NCBI RefSeq assembly: GCF_028281565.1
Contig: NZ_JANQJQ010000009.1
Span: 62,001 to 126,000, forward strand
Length of the DNA: 64,000 bases
Origin: Seonamhaeicola sp.
GTDB lineage: Bacteria; Bacteroidota; Bacteroidia; Flavobacteriales; Flavobacteriaceae
Reading direction: 5' to 3'
Position numbers and translations under genes: made by a program. The notes under the pieces were generated by a model. The model searched no databases. It was not told the DNA's origin and worked only from the letters and a program-made list of their open reading frames with translations. How positions within the stretch are numbered: position 1 is the stretch's first letter; each line of letters starts with the position of its first letter. Shown here piece by piece: positions 44,574 through 53,199 of this stretch.

Positions 44574-44936
44574 ATGGGAATAATAAAAGTTGAAAACATT
44601 AAAGTTTACGCTTATCACGGTTGTTTAAAAGAAGAGACAAAAATTGGTAGTGATTACAGGGTGGATTTAGAGGTAAAAGCCGACTTACAAACCTCGGCAA
44701 ATTCTGATGATTTAAAGGATACAGTGGATTACGTATTTTTAAACCGCATTGTAAAGGAAGAAATGTCTGTCCCGTCAAAGCTACTGGAAACGGTAGCAAA
44801 ACGTATATTAGACCGCATTTTTTCTGAAGATGTATTAGTTAAAAAAGCTACGGTTTGGGTTAGTAAAATAAATCCTCCTATTGGTGGTAATGTTGAAAGT
44901 GTAACCATTAAAATGACTGATAAACGTAAAAAATAA
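44574..44936 (+). CDS. folB: Dihydroneopterin aldolase
   Basis: A 120-residue enzyme of folate synthesis that converts dihydroneopterin to 6-hydroxymethyl-dihydropterin and glycolaldehyde. Conserved blocks are KVYAYHGCLKEETKIG, DTVDYVFLNRIV, SKLLETVAKRI and the C-terminal KINPPIGGNVESV. Starting at 44574 gives the usual family length. The tRNA-Cys gene follows about 120 bp downstream on the same strand. Confidence 0.95.
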   Translation: MGIIKVENIKVYAYHGCLKEETKIGSDYRVDLEVKADLQTSANSDDLKDTVDYVFLNRIVKEEMSVPSKLLETVAKRILDRIFSEDVLVKKATVWVSKINPPIGGNVESVTIKMTDKRKK

Positions 44937-45054
44937 TTTTAAATAAGAAAACGTAATAAATTTTTTTACATTTGCAGCAGATTCCTGATCTCGTTGGAAG
45001 AGACGGTTTCAAAGGTTTATCGAAAATAAATTTTTGATAGATTTTTTTCATTAT

Positions 45055-45125
45055 GGCGTCGTGGCCGAGTGGCTAGGCAGAGGTCTGCAAAACCTTTTAC
45101 AGCGGTTCGAATCCGCTCGACGCCT
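45055..45125 (+). tRNA. tRNA-Cys (anticodon GCA)
   Basis: A full cloverleaf is visible: acceptor GGCGTCG pairing with CGACGCC, D arm GCC/GGC, anticodon arm GAGGT-CTGCAAA-ACCTT with anticodon GCA, and T arm AGCGG-TTCGAAT-CCGCT. Discriminator base T. The 3' CCA is not encoded. Confidence 0.96.
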
Positions 45126-45139
45126 CAAAGAGCTTTCAG

Positions 45140-45835
45140 TTAATCTGGAAGCTTTTCTTTTATAGGGTTTATTTGTTCCAGCTTTTCTTTATTCTTTTCA
45201 TAGGTTTCCGGAAATAGTCCCTGAACCAGTAAAAGCACGCCAAATCCTAAAATTACCAAAGCCACAATTTTCTTTGTTTTAAATATTAACCGTGGTGTTA
45301 ATCGTTTCTTTATCCGTTTAGCAACAGCAATTTTTACTAAATCAACTAATAAATAAGTAACTAAAATAGTACCTAAAAAGATAAAAACTCCGTACTCGGA
45401 AGTTGTTAAAGTATTAGCTAAAGCTATAAAAACAACCCAACCGAGCAGTACGCCTATATTAATAAAATTGAGTAAGAATCCTTTTAAAAACAATCTGCCA
45501 TAACCTCTTTTAAATTCTACAGCGTGATATTCCCTAACAATCTCACGAAAAGATTTTGATGTTTTTATAAAAGAAATGATACCATAAGCTATTAGCAAAA
45601 CACCTCCGAATATTAAAAAATTAGGATCATCCTTTACTCTGTCTAATAATCGATTGGTACTGAAAAATGCCACAAGAATAAACAGGATATCGGCTAAAAT
45701 AACACCTAAATCAAATATTAAAGCTCTTCTGAATCCTTTAGTGGCACCCGTTTCCAACAGCACAAAAAACACCGGACCAATGGTAAAGGCCAGTATAATT
45801 CCGAAAGGAATAGCTGTTAAGATATCATCAAACAT
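45140..45835 (-). CDS. LysE-family translocator
   Basis: A 231-residue inner-membrane protein with about six helices. The N-terminus IPFGIILAFTIGPVFFVLLETGATKGFRRAL is the typical LysE/RhtB start (split here: IPFGIILAFTIGPVFFVLL, then ETGATKGFRRAL). Family members export amino acids or related metabolites by proton exchange; the substrate here is unknown. It is convergent with the tRNA-Cys gene. Confidence 0.9.
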   Translation of the reverse strand: MFDDILTAIPFGIILAFTIGPVFFVLLETGATKGFRRALIFDLGVILADILFILVAFFSTNRLLDRVKDDPNFLIFGGVLLIAYGIISFIKTSKSFREIVREYHAVEFKRGYGRLFLKGFLLNFINIGVLLGWVVFIALANTLTTSEYGVFIFLGTILVTYLLVDLVKIAVAKRIKKRLTPRLIFKTKKIVALVILGFGVLLLVQGLFPETYEKNKEKLEQINPIKEKLPD

Positions 45836-45913
45836 ACTTTTATGAAGCTTTACACAAAGTAAAGAAATATTTTATGATTTTTCTTATAGTTATTTCAGTG
45901 TTATTAAAAAGAA

Positions 45914-45937
45914 AAAACCGCTAAAATTAGCGGTTTT
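45914..45937 (-). terminator. Rho-independent terminator of the GIN-domain protein gene
   Basis: Arms AAAACCGCTAA and TTAGCGGTTTT (11 bp, perfect) with a 2-base spacer and a T-run on the minus strand, 28 bp after the GIN gene's stop. Confidence 0.85.
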
Positions 45938-45964
45938 ATTAGAAGTTTTATTTCATTAATTTAT

Positions 45965-46636
45965 TTACATTCGTTTTACCCTGCCTCCAAAAACACGGTC
46001 CTCATTAACCGTCTCAGGGTCGCCATAAATGAATACATCCCCACCGGCTCTAATTTTAACATCTACCAGATCTTTAGCATTAACATAAGCTTCACCTGCA
46101 GCTCTGATAGCTACTTCGGTTTTGTCGGTTTTAAGCTCCGCCCCTTTATAAACACCACCGGTTAACAAAGAAACATCCTGGCTTTTGGCTTTACCGGTAA
46201 CCTTAATAACACCGCCGGTAACCGATTTAATATTAGCATAGGTAACATCGACTTTGACTTCAATTTTGCCACCTTCCTGGGATTTTAGATCTATTTCAAA
46301 CTGTTTTATTTTGTCGTCGGAATGGACGGCTGCACCTTCATTAACATCAATAACATCCACCTTCGAATAATATAACTTTACTTTAGTGTCATTACCATCA
46401 AAGATCTTTTTTAGGTTCATTTTAATTTTCAAGGTGCCATTTTTGTTATTTATTAGAACATTTTCAGTATCCTTTCCCGTAATAACAACTTTATTATGTT
46501 TTGATTTAATCATTTCCACATTAATTAAATCATAAACTTTTAGTTCACTAAATTCTCCTATTTCCTTTTCTATTGAATTTTGAGCAATAACTGCAGTAGT
46601 TATAAGAATGGCCAGTATTGTTGATAAACTTTTCAT
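45965..46636 (-). CDS. GIN-domain (DUF2807) secreted protein
   Basis: A signal peptide (1-19, VIAQ) is followed by a repeated beta-strand pattern (FSELKVYDLINVEMIKS, VDVIDVNEGAAVHSDDKI, GGKIEVKVDVTYANIK) typical of the auto-transporter-like DUF2807/GIN head domain, a right-handed beta-helix. Such proteins are abundant in Bacteroidota and are thought to be extracytoplasmic adhesive or sensory parts. It stands alone with its own terminator. Confidence 0.85.
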   Translation of the reverse strand: MKSLSTILAILITTAVIAQNSIEKEIGEFSELKVYDLINVEMIKSKHNKVVITGKDTENVLINNKNGTLKIKMNLKKIFDGNDTKVKLYYSKVDVIDVNEGAAVHSDDKIKQFEIDLKSQEGGKIEVKVDVTYANIKSVTGGVIKVTGKAKSQDVSLLTGGVYKGAELKTDKTEVAIRAAGEAYVNAKDLVDVKIRAGGDVFIYGDPETVNEDRVFGGRVKRM

Positions 46637-46720
46637 GGATTAATATTTATAGGTTTTTAACTTAAACGTAAAATTATCAAGAATTATTCCGTTGTGTATT
46701 AACTTTAAGAAAATTTTTAA

Positions 46721-47017
46721 TCAGATAGCTACTTTTACAGCTGTTCCGGTTATAGAAACAAAAAAATAAACACCCGATGATGTTTCAATATCTAATCTAA
46801 TACCAACAATAGCGTTAGCTTTTAGATTCAGGGCATTGGTTTTTAAATTTTGAAAAGCTTCTTCTTTAGCCTCATTTATAAGGTCTGAAGTTATTTCTAA
46901 ATTCTTAGTTGTCTTTAAGGAATACTTCTTTTTTATATTAGTAGATACTCCAGTTACTATACCTAAATAATCCTCTATTTTGTGTCCTTCAATGGAATTT
47001 GTTGTTGTTAGTACCAT
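46721..47017 (-). CDS. YbjQ/UPF0145-family protein
   Basis: A 98-residue homologue of YbjQ (heavy-metal-binding/UPF0145 domain). NSIEGHKIEDYLGIVTG and the centre ALNLKANAIVGIRLDIE match the family's pentameric fold. Cytoplasmic; its role is unknown. It lies 50 bp downstream of rnr on the same strand. Confidence 0.88.
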   Translation of the reverse strand: MVLTTTNSIEGHKIEDYLGIVTGVSTNIKKKYSLKTTKNLEITSDLINEAKEEAFQNLKTNALNLKANAIVGIRLDIETSSGVYFFVSITGTAVKVAI

Positions 47018-47064
47018 AAGTCTATAATGTTTTAGTAATTAGTTCTTGATACAAAAGATTGTTA

Positions 47065-49257
47065 CTATGTATCTTCCGGCTTACCTATTAGATGAAAGTC
47101 TAAATGTTTTTTAACCAAATCGGTATTTTTAACTTTTACAACCACTTCATCTCCCAACTGATACATGTTTTTAGAATGCCGGCCTACCAACGCATATTGA
47201 CTTTCATCAAAAACGTAATGATCATCCGTAATATCACGTATACTCACCATTCCCTCACATTTATTAGTAATAATTTCAACGTAAATACCCCAGTCGGTTA
47301 CCCCGGAAATCACGCCTAAAAACTCCTGGTCTTTATGATCTTCCATAAAACGTATTTGCATGTATTTTATAGAATCACGCTCTGCCTTAGTGGCTAAATA
47401 TTCCATATTACTGGAATGCTGGCACTTATCTTCATAGGCTTCTTCATTAGCTGATTTTCCACCATCTAAATAGTGCTGTAAAAGTCTATGGGCCATAACA
47501 TCCGGATAGCGACGAATAGGAGACGTAAAATGCGAATAATAATCGAATGCCAAACCATAATGACCGATATTATGTGTTGTGTATTCCGCTTTACTCATAC
47601 TCCGTATAGCTAAGGTATCCACTAAATTTTGTTCTTTTTTACCAACGACTTCGGATAGTAAACTGTTTAAAGATGCCGATGTTGATTTCCTGTCTTTAAA
47701 ATTAAGTTTATACCCAAACCGCCCAACTATGTTTTGAAGTGCTGCTAATTTACTAACGTCAGGTTCATCATGTACACGATACACAAACGTCTTTTTAGGA
47801 TTTTGTTTCCCTATAAATTCGGCCACTTTTTTATTAGCTAACAACATAAACTCTTCTATGAGTTTATTCGCATCTTTACTGGTTTTAAAATAAACACCTT
47901 CCGGATTATTATCAGCGTCCAAATTGAATTTTACTTCCACTTTATCAAATGAAATTGCCCCGCCTTTCAAACGTTTTTTACGCATGATCTTCGCTAATTC
48001 ATCAAGTTTTAAAATAGCATTAGCTAAATTTTGATCTGTTTTATAAGCCTTTCCTGTTAAAGAAACTTCTCCAGGAATTTCATTTGTTTTAGATTCTATA
48101 ATAGCCTGGGCTTCTTCATATGCAAAACGTGCGTCACTATAAGTAACGGTTCTGCCAAACCATTGGTCTTTAACTTCGGCCTTATCATTCATTTTAAACA
48201 CGGCTGAGAAGGTGTATTTCTCCTCATGTGGCCGCAATGAACACGCATTATTCGATAATATTTCAGGTAACATAGGCACTACCCTGTCTACCAGATACAC
48301 AGACGTGGCACGGTTATAGGCTTCATCATCCAGAACAGTACCTTCTTTAACATAATGGGATACATCGGCAATATGAATACCTATTTCATACAATCCATTG
48401 CCCAGAACCGTAAACGATAAAGCATCATCAAAATCTTTAGCATCTTTGGGATCTATGGTAAAGGTCAGATTTTTACGCATATCTCTGCGATTAGCTATTT
48501 CTTCTTTTGTAATGGAAGTATCTAACTTGTTAGCATAATCTTCTACTTCATAAGGAAATTCATAAGGTAAGCCGTACTCGGAAAGTATGGCATGGATCTC
48601 TGTGTTATGTTCTCCCGGTTTTCCTAAAACCTTCATTACTTTTCCATAGGGTGAATCGGCATTCTCAGGCCAATCTTCAATTCTAACCAACACCTTGTCA
48701 CCTTCTTCTGCTTTGAATGTTTTATTGATTGGAACAAAAATATCTTTATACATTTTAGCACTATCCGGAATCACAAAAGCGTACTTTTCATGTATTTGAA
48801 TGACACCAACGTATTCATTCTTTTCTCGCTTTAAGATACCTGTAATTTCACCTTCCAGTTTTCCTCGTTTTCGTCTTTTATAAAGGTAAAATTCAACTTC
48901 ATCACCATTTAAAGCTCTATTGATATTATTAGAGGCTATAAAAACATCTTCATCAAAAGCATCACAAATGATGTAACCGGATCCTTTAGGAGACAGGTCT
49001 AATATACCGGTATGATATTCGGTATTTATAATAGCCTTAAATTTTCCTCTGTCTACTTGCTGTATTTCTTCTTTAGCCGCAAGTTTAGCTAAAGTTTTTA
49101 TAATTTGGTTTCGACTGCTGGCATCATTGACACCTAATTTGGCAGCTATTTGCTTGTAGTTAAACGCTTTATTTCGTTCTTTTTTTAATAAGCTTAAAAT
49201 GGTATTGGTTAAGTTTGGGATGCCTTTTCTGGATTTTCTCTTTCTCTTTTTTGCCAT
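47065..49257 (-). CDS. rnr: Ribonuclease R
   Basis: A 730-residue 3'-5' exoribonuclease able to digest structured RNA. The order is N-terminal winged-helix (NYKQIAAKLGVNDASSRNQI-like), cold-shock/OB domains, the RNB catalytic domain with TIDPKDAKDFDDALS (metal-binding Asp cluster) and HYGLAFDYYSHFTSPIRRYP, then an S1 domain (GVISGVTDWGIYVEI). It lies immediately left of the AT-rich putative origin region. Confidence 0.97.
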   Translation of the reverse strand: MAKKRKRKSRKGIPNLTNTILSLLKKERNKAFNYKQIAAKLGVNDASSRNQIIKTLAKLAAKEEIQQVDRGKFKAIINTEYHTGILDLSPKGSGYIICDAFDEDVFIASNNINRALNGDEVEFYLYKRRKRGKLEGEITGILKREKNEYVGVIQIHEKYAFVIPDSAKMYKDIFVPINKTFKAEEGDKVLVRIEDWPENADSPYGKVMKVLGKPGEHNTEIHAILSEYGLPYEFPYEVEDYANKLDTSITKEEIANRRDMRKNLTFTIDPKDAKDFDDALSFTVLGNGLYEIGIHIADVSHYVKEGTVLDDEAYNRATSVYLVDRVVPMLPEILSNNACSLRPHEEKYTFSAVFKMNDKAEVKDQWFGRTVTYSDARFAYEEAQAIIESKTNEIPGEVSLTGKAYKTDQNLANAILKLDELAKIMRKKRLKGGAISFDKVEVKFNLDADNNPEGVYFKTSKDANKLIEEFMLLANKKVAEFIGKQNPKKTFVYRVHDEPDVSKLAALQNIVGRFGYKLNFKDRKSTSASLNSLLSEVVGKKEQNLVDTLAIRSMSKAEYTTHNIGHYGLAFDYYSHFTSPIRRYPDVMAHRLLQHYLDGGKSANEEAYEDKCQHSSNMEYLATKAERDSIKYMQIRFMEDHKDQEFLGVISGVTDWGIYVEIITNKCEGMVSIRDITDDHYVFDESQYALVGRHSKNMYQLGDEVVVKVKNTDLVKKHLDFHLIGKPEDT

Positions 49258-49805
49258 GAATTAATTGAAGCAGTAATATATTTTGTTATTTGTTAAAGGT
49301 ATTAAGATTTATCTTAAGAATCTAAATTAAAATGTTATCCACAAATTATATTATAATACTTTTTTCTTTTAAAAATTTTAAAAATAAAATGATGGTTATT
49401 ATAGTGTGTTAATAAGGCTGATAACTTTTTTAAGGTTTATTTTGAAATGTATTTTATTGAATTTTGTTGATAGGAAATTAACAGGTTTTAACCTGGTTAA
49501 CTCATTATTTTTTAGGTAGTTTTATTTTACTGTTAACAGTTGTTCACAACCTTATTAAACAATTTTTTTTAATAAATAAATGACTTAACATTGGTTACTA
49601 AAATACCTTTTGGTGCTAATAACTTAACTAAAAATTTACATAAACTAATTTGGATGTTACCTAAATGTTACGGATTGTAAAAAATGATCAATTTTCCAAG
49701 TTTATTTTTTAGAAAATAATGAATAGATATTAACATGTCATTAAAAATGTAGTTAACAGGTTTTGATTTATTAACTTTGACAAAAATATAATACACCTTA
49801 AAATT
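49258..49805. other. Candidate replication origin (oriC): AT-rich divergent region with a perfect DnaA box
   Basis: A 548-bp gene-free AT-rich stretch between rnr and rpiB, transcribed away on both sides. It contains a perfect DnaA box TTATCCACA (49335-49343), a near-box TTGTTCACA (49540-49548, one mismatch), a CAGGTT-TT-AACCTG inverted repeat (49482-49495), a 12-bp direct repeat TTAACAGGTTTT at 49478-49489 and 49753-49764 with a related GTTAACAGTTG copy at 49532, and nearly pure A/T runs around 49365-49400. Only one perfect box is present, so this stays a candidate. Confidence 0.45.
49772..49779 (+). promoter_or_regulatory. Bacteroidetes -7 box for rpiB
   Basis: TAACTTTG matches TAnnTTTG, 26 bp before the ATG at 49806. 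It lies just right of the second TTAACAGGTTTT repeat. Confidence 0.45.
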
Positions 49806-50240
49806 ATGACTATTTCTATAGGAAATGACCATGCGGGAACCGATTATAAATTCGCTATCAAACAATATCTTGAAGATAACGGGTATACTGTTGTTAATCA
49901 CGGTACAGATGCTTCCGATAGTGTTGATTATGCTGATTTTGTACATCCTGTTGCCGAAGATGTTGAAAGCGGTAAATCTACTTATGGCGTCTTAATTTGT
50001 GGTAGTGCCAATGGTGTGGCTATGACCGCTAATAAACATCAAAAAATACGTGCCGGTTTATGCTGGAATAAAGAAATAGTTGAGTTAATTCGCGGACATA
50101 ACAATGCAAATGTTTTGTGTATTCCTGCAAGATTTACAGCTATTCCACAGGCGATTCAAATGGTTGAGACTTTTTTAAATACTGAATTTGAAGGTGGTCG
50201 TCATCAAAAACGTATAGATAAAATCCCGTTATCCTGTTAA
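49806..50240 (+). CDS. rpiB: Ribose-5-phosphate isomerase B
   Basis: A 144-residue RpiB/LacAB-family enzyme that interconverts ribose 5-phosphate and ribulose 5-phosphate. Family blocks: ISIGNDHAGTDYKFAIKQYL at the N-terminus, VLICGSANGVAMTANKH with the catalytic Cys, and GHNNANVLCIPARF. Its stop is followed directly by the ATG of the CDF transporter, so the genes form an operon. Confidence 0.96.
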   Translation: MTISIGNDHAGTDYKFAIKQYLEDNGYTVVNHGTDASDSVDYADFVHPVAEDVESGKSTYGVLICGSANGVAMTANKHQKIRAGLCWNKEIVELIRGHNNANVLCIPARFTAIPQAIQMVETFLNTEFEGGRHQKRIDKIPLSC

Positions 50241-51158
50241 ATGGGGCACTCACATACGCATAATCACTCGCATTCACATACCGATTTAAAGGGCCGGAAC
50301 CTTTTTATTTCTATTTTTTTAAATATCCTGATAACTACCGCACAGGTTATTGGTGGTTTAATATCAGGAAGCCTTTCTTTATTAAGCGATGCATTACATA
50401 ATTTCAGTGATGTTGTATCACTTATCATAAGTTATATAGCAAATAAACTGGTAAAGAAAAAAGCGTCTTTACACAAAACATTTGGCTATAAACGCGCTGA
50501 AATTTTAGCCGCATTCATTAACGCGGCCACTTTAATGATTATATCTGTTTTATTAATTATTGAAGCTATCGAGCGTTTTAGAAATCCGCAAGAGATTGAA
50601 TCCAATCTGGTTATTTGGTTATCCATAGTAGCCATCTTAGGAAACGGTTTTAGTGTCCTGTTGCTAAAACGGGATTCTGAAGCTAATATGAATATGAAAA
50701 GTGCCTATCTGCATTTATTGACCGATATGATGGCCAGTGTGGCAGTTCTTATAGGTGGTTTATTAATGAAATACTTTCAATTGTATTGGGTGGACAGTGT
50801 ATTGACGTTTTTAATTGCCCTGTATTTGATTTGGATGGGGTTTGACCTGTTAAAACGGTCCACTAAAGTATTGATGTTATTTACACCGGAAAATATTCCT
50901 GTGCAACAAATAGTTACTGAAATAAATGCTTTGGACTCTATAAAGAATGTGCATCATGTCCATATTTGGCAATTAAATGAAGAAGAAACACATTTGGAAG
51001 CCCATATTGATTTTAATGAGGATATAACCTTATCTCAATTTGATACTATTTTACAGAAAATAGAAGATCTGGTACTTAAGAAGTACGATATTAACCATGT
51101 TAATATTCAACCGGAATACGGTAAAGAAGATGCTAAGGATGTGATTGTTCAGGATTGA
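50241..51158 (+). CDS. Cation diffusion facilitator (CDF) transporter, CzcD/ZitB-like
   Basis: The His-rich N-terminus (MGHSHTHNHSHSHT) is typical of zinc CDF proteins. Six membrane helices follow, with the metal sites in helix 2 (DALHNFSD) and helix 5 (HLLTDMMAS). The C-terminal cytoplasmic domain (KNVHHVHIWQLNEEETHLEAH) is the usual metal-sensing fold. It should export Zn or a related divalent metal using the proton gradient. It begins immediately after rpiB; a short dispersed repeat separates it from the GNAT gene. Confidence 0.94.
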   Translation: MGHSHTHNHSHSHTDLKGRNLFISIFLNILITTAQVIGGLISGSLSLLSDALHNFSDVVSLIISYIANKLVKKKASLHKTFGYKRAEILAAFINAATLMIISVLLIIEAIERFRNPQEIESNLVIWLSIVAILGNGFSVLLLKRDSEANMNMKSAYLHLLTDMMASVAVLIGGLLMKYFQLYWVDSVLTFLIALYLIWMGFDLLKRSTKVLMLFTPENIPVQQIVTEINALDSIKNVHHVHIWQLNEEETHLEAHIDFNEDITLSQFDTILQKIEDLVLKKYDINHVNIQPEYGKEDAKDVIVQD

Positions 51159-51162
51159 CAAA

Positions 51163-51181
51163 CAAGTTCAGAATGACAAAA
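51163..51181. repeat. Short dispersed repeat, copy 2
   Basis: CAAGTTCAGAATGACAAAA is identical to 26757-26775. Here it occupies almost the whole 25-bp spacer between the CDF stop and the GNAT ATG. Confidence 0.5.
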
Positions 51182-51183
51182 GT

Positions 51184-51627
51184 ATGTTAGACATTAAAAC
51201 CAAATCATTTTCAGAATTAACTACCCGGGAATTATATGATCTATTACAATTGCGAAGCGAAGTTTTTGTGGTAGAACAAAACTGTGTCTATCAGGATATT
51301 GATGGAAAAGATCAGAACGCACTCCATGTTCTGGGTTATAAAGAAGGTATTTTGGTCGCCTATACACGTATTTTTAAACCTGGTGATTATTTTGAAGATG
51401 CCAGTATTGGTAGAGTAGTAGTGGCTAAAGATCAAAGAAAGTACAAGTATGGATACCATATTATGGAAGCATCGATCCAGGCCGTCAATCAACATTTTAA
51501 TTTAAGTAAAATCAAGATCTCTGCCCAGGTTTATCTTAAAACGTTTTACAATAATTTAGGTTTTAATGAAGTAGGTGAGGAGTATTTGGAAGATGATATT
51601 CCACATATTGTTATGATAAAAGCGTGA
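51184..51627 (+). CDS. GNAT-family N-acetyltransferase (ElaA-like)
   Basis: From the ATG at 51184 the protein is 147 residues, matching ElaA. LYDLLQLRSEVFVVEQNCVY at the N-terminus and GRVVVAKDQRKYKYGYHIME (acetyl-CoA pyrophosphate loop, here R/K-x-x-x-Y-G) are diagnostic. Substrate unknown. An upstream in-frame start would run through the dispersed repeat and was rejected. It is third in line after rpiB and the CDF gene. Confidence 0.9.
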   Translation: MLDIKTKSFSELTTRELYDLLQLRSEVFVVEQNCVYQDIDGKDQNALHVLGYKEGILVAYTRIFKPGDYFEDASIGRVVVAKDQRKYKYGYHIMEASIQAVNQHFNLSKIKISAQVYLKTFYNNLGFNEVGEEYLEDDIPHIVMIKA

Positions 51628-51648
51628 TCACTCGAACTGACAAGTCAA

Positions 51649-53196
51649 TTACCGCTTTAAAGTAAAGTGCCCTTTTATAGGAACATCGGCATCACGGTAT
51701 ATTATAAACCAATAATCATCGGTATTCATTAATTGGCCATTAAAAGTACCATCCCATTCAAAGTTGTTGGGTAGAAGCGATTTTAACAGTTTTCCGTATC
51801 GGTCATAAATACGAATGGATGTGAAGGAACCTGCATTATCTATCACTTTCCAGGTGTCATGACTGTTATCATTATTAGGCGTGAAGTATTTTGGAATATA
51901 AAAATCACCGGAAGTTATCACAACATTAAAACTGGATTCATTAGTATAACATTGGGTACTACTAAAAATATAAATGGTTTGTGAGGTTGTTATAACCGCT
52001 CCAGGCAAAAGCTGTTGACCACCCGCGTCAGGTTCCGTATGATAGGTTCCGTTTGTTAATGGTGGTAAAGTATAGGAACTTCCAACAAAATCACTTAAAA
52101 CATCTACGTCAGGTGTTCCATTTCCTAAAGCATCACAGTCACTTTGAGAAAGAACAAAATTTGTGACCGGATCAATGTTTGTCCAATTTGTTGTACTATA
52201 GGCAACATCATCTACAAAGACACAACTTAAAAAGGGGTTTAAAGTGGCTTCAAAAGCCGTTATTATTGAATTATTCCCGTTTTGAATATTGATAAAACAA
52301 AGTAAATTATCTACGCAATTTAATTGTTCCAGTTTTGTATTACTACTTAAATCCAAAGAGCTCAAGCCGTTTAAACCAATTGACAGTTCTACTAATTCAG
52401 TGTTGTTGGAAGTGTCTAAAACAGATAAAATATTACCATTACCAGTAACCCTTGTTAATTCAGTATTATTGGTGATATCAATAACTGCAATGGTATTGTC
52501 ATCAAAAGAAAACTCCTGTAGTTCCGTATTATTGGTGACATCTAATGAAGTAAGCAAATTATTGGCACAATTAAACTGTTTTAAATCCAAATTATTAGAA
52601 GTATCAACTGTAGTTAAAGCGTTGTTATTACAAAAAAATATATCTAATGAAATGTTTTGGGAGATGTCCATTGAAGTAAGTTGATTGTTATCACAGATAA
52701 GTACATTAAGTTTAGGATTGTTTGTAACATCTAAATTAGTGAGTTGATTTTCACCGCAATCTAATGAGATTAATTCCGGGTTATTAGTAACATCTAAATT
52801 CACTAATTGATTGTTATCGCACCAGAGGATTTGTAAAAGTGTATTATTAGAGACATCTAAACCTGCAAGTTGATTATCGTCTACAAATAATTGAGTTAAA
52901 TTTGAATTGTTTGTAATATCAATACCGGTTAACAGGTTGTTTGTGCATTCCAGAATAGACAATGCCGCAAAATCTTCAATACCTGTTAAATCGGAAATAT
53001 TTTGGTTATCTATATTTAAAATTGCAATACCACTGATATCGGATGTGGTTACAGAGCCATTAACAGGTGCCGTATCATAACCTAAATCAATTAGCGCCTG
53101 TTCAAAATTAGGATCCGGAATAAGTGTATTTTGTGAAAAACAAGTGATACTTATCTGGCATAAGAATGTAAATAAGAAAGCGGCTTTTTTAAACAT
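51649..53196 (-). CDS. Leucine-rich-repeat protein with type IX secretion (type B) C-terminal domain
   Basis: After a signal peptide (1-21, CFSQ) come about 13 short LRRs of about 21 residues (LTNLDVTNNPKLNVLICDNN and relatives, about 60-330). A linker and a C-terminal domain of about 90 residues follow, with YIPKYFTPNNDNSHDTWKV and IRIYDRYGKLLKSL, the CHU_C/type B T9SS sorting signature. It is probably exported across the outer membrane by the type IX system and may mediate binding. The gene lies 3 bp downstream of the tandem OmpA gene. Confidence 0.93.
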   Translation of the reverse strand: MFKKAAFLFTFLCQISITCFSQNTLIPDPNFEQALIDLGYDTAPVNGSVTTSDISGIAILNIDNQNISDLTGIEDFAALSILECTNNLLTGIDITNNSNLTQLFVDDNQLAGLDVSNNTLLQILWCDNNQLVNLDVTNNPELISLDCGENQLTNLDVTNNPKLNVLICDNNQLTSMDISQNISLDIFFCNNNALTTVDTSNNLDLKQFNCANNLLTSLDVTNNTELQEFSFDDNTIAVIDITNNTELTRVTGNGNILSVLDTSNNTELVELSIGLNGLSSLDLSSNTKLEQLNCVDNLLCFINIQNGNNSIITAFEATLNPFLSCVFVDDVAYSTTNWTNIDPVTNFVLSQSDCDALGNGTPDVDVLSDFVGSSYTLPPLTNGTYHTEPDAGGQQLLPGAVITTSQTIYIFSSTQCYTNESSFNVVITSGDFYIPKYFTPNNDNSHDTWKVIDNAGSFTSIRIYDRYGKLLKSLLPNNFEWDGTFNGQLMNTDDYWFIIYRDADVPIKGHFTLKR

Positions 53197-53199
53197 CGG

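Noticed and set aside
49540-49548. TTGTTCACA as a second true DnaA box
   Set aside because: It differs from TTATNCACA at one position, so it is treated only as weak support for the candidate origin.
52289-52684. 131-codon plus-strand open frame
   Set aside because: It is antisense to the repetitive LRR region; the repeat periodicity keeps the opposite frame open. No family features are visible.
52300-53000. Regular short repeats suggesting a CRISPR-like array
   Set aside because: The periodicity of about 63 bp corresponds to 21-residue leucine-rich repeats in frame; repeat and spacer structure is absent.
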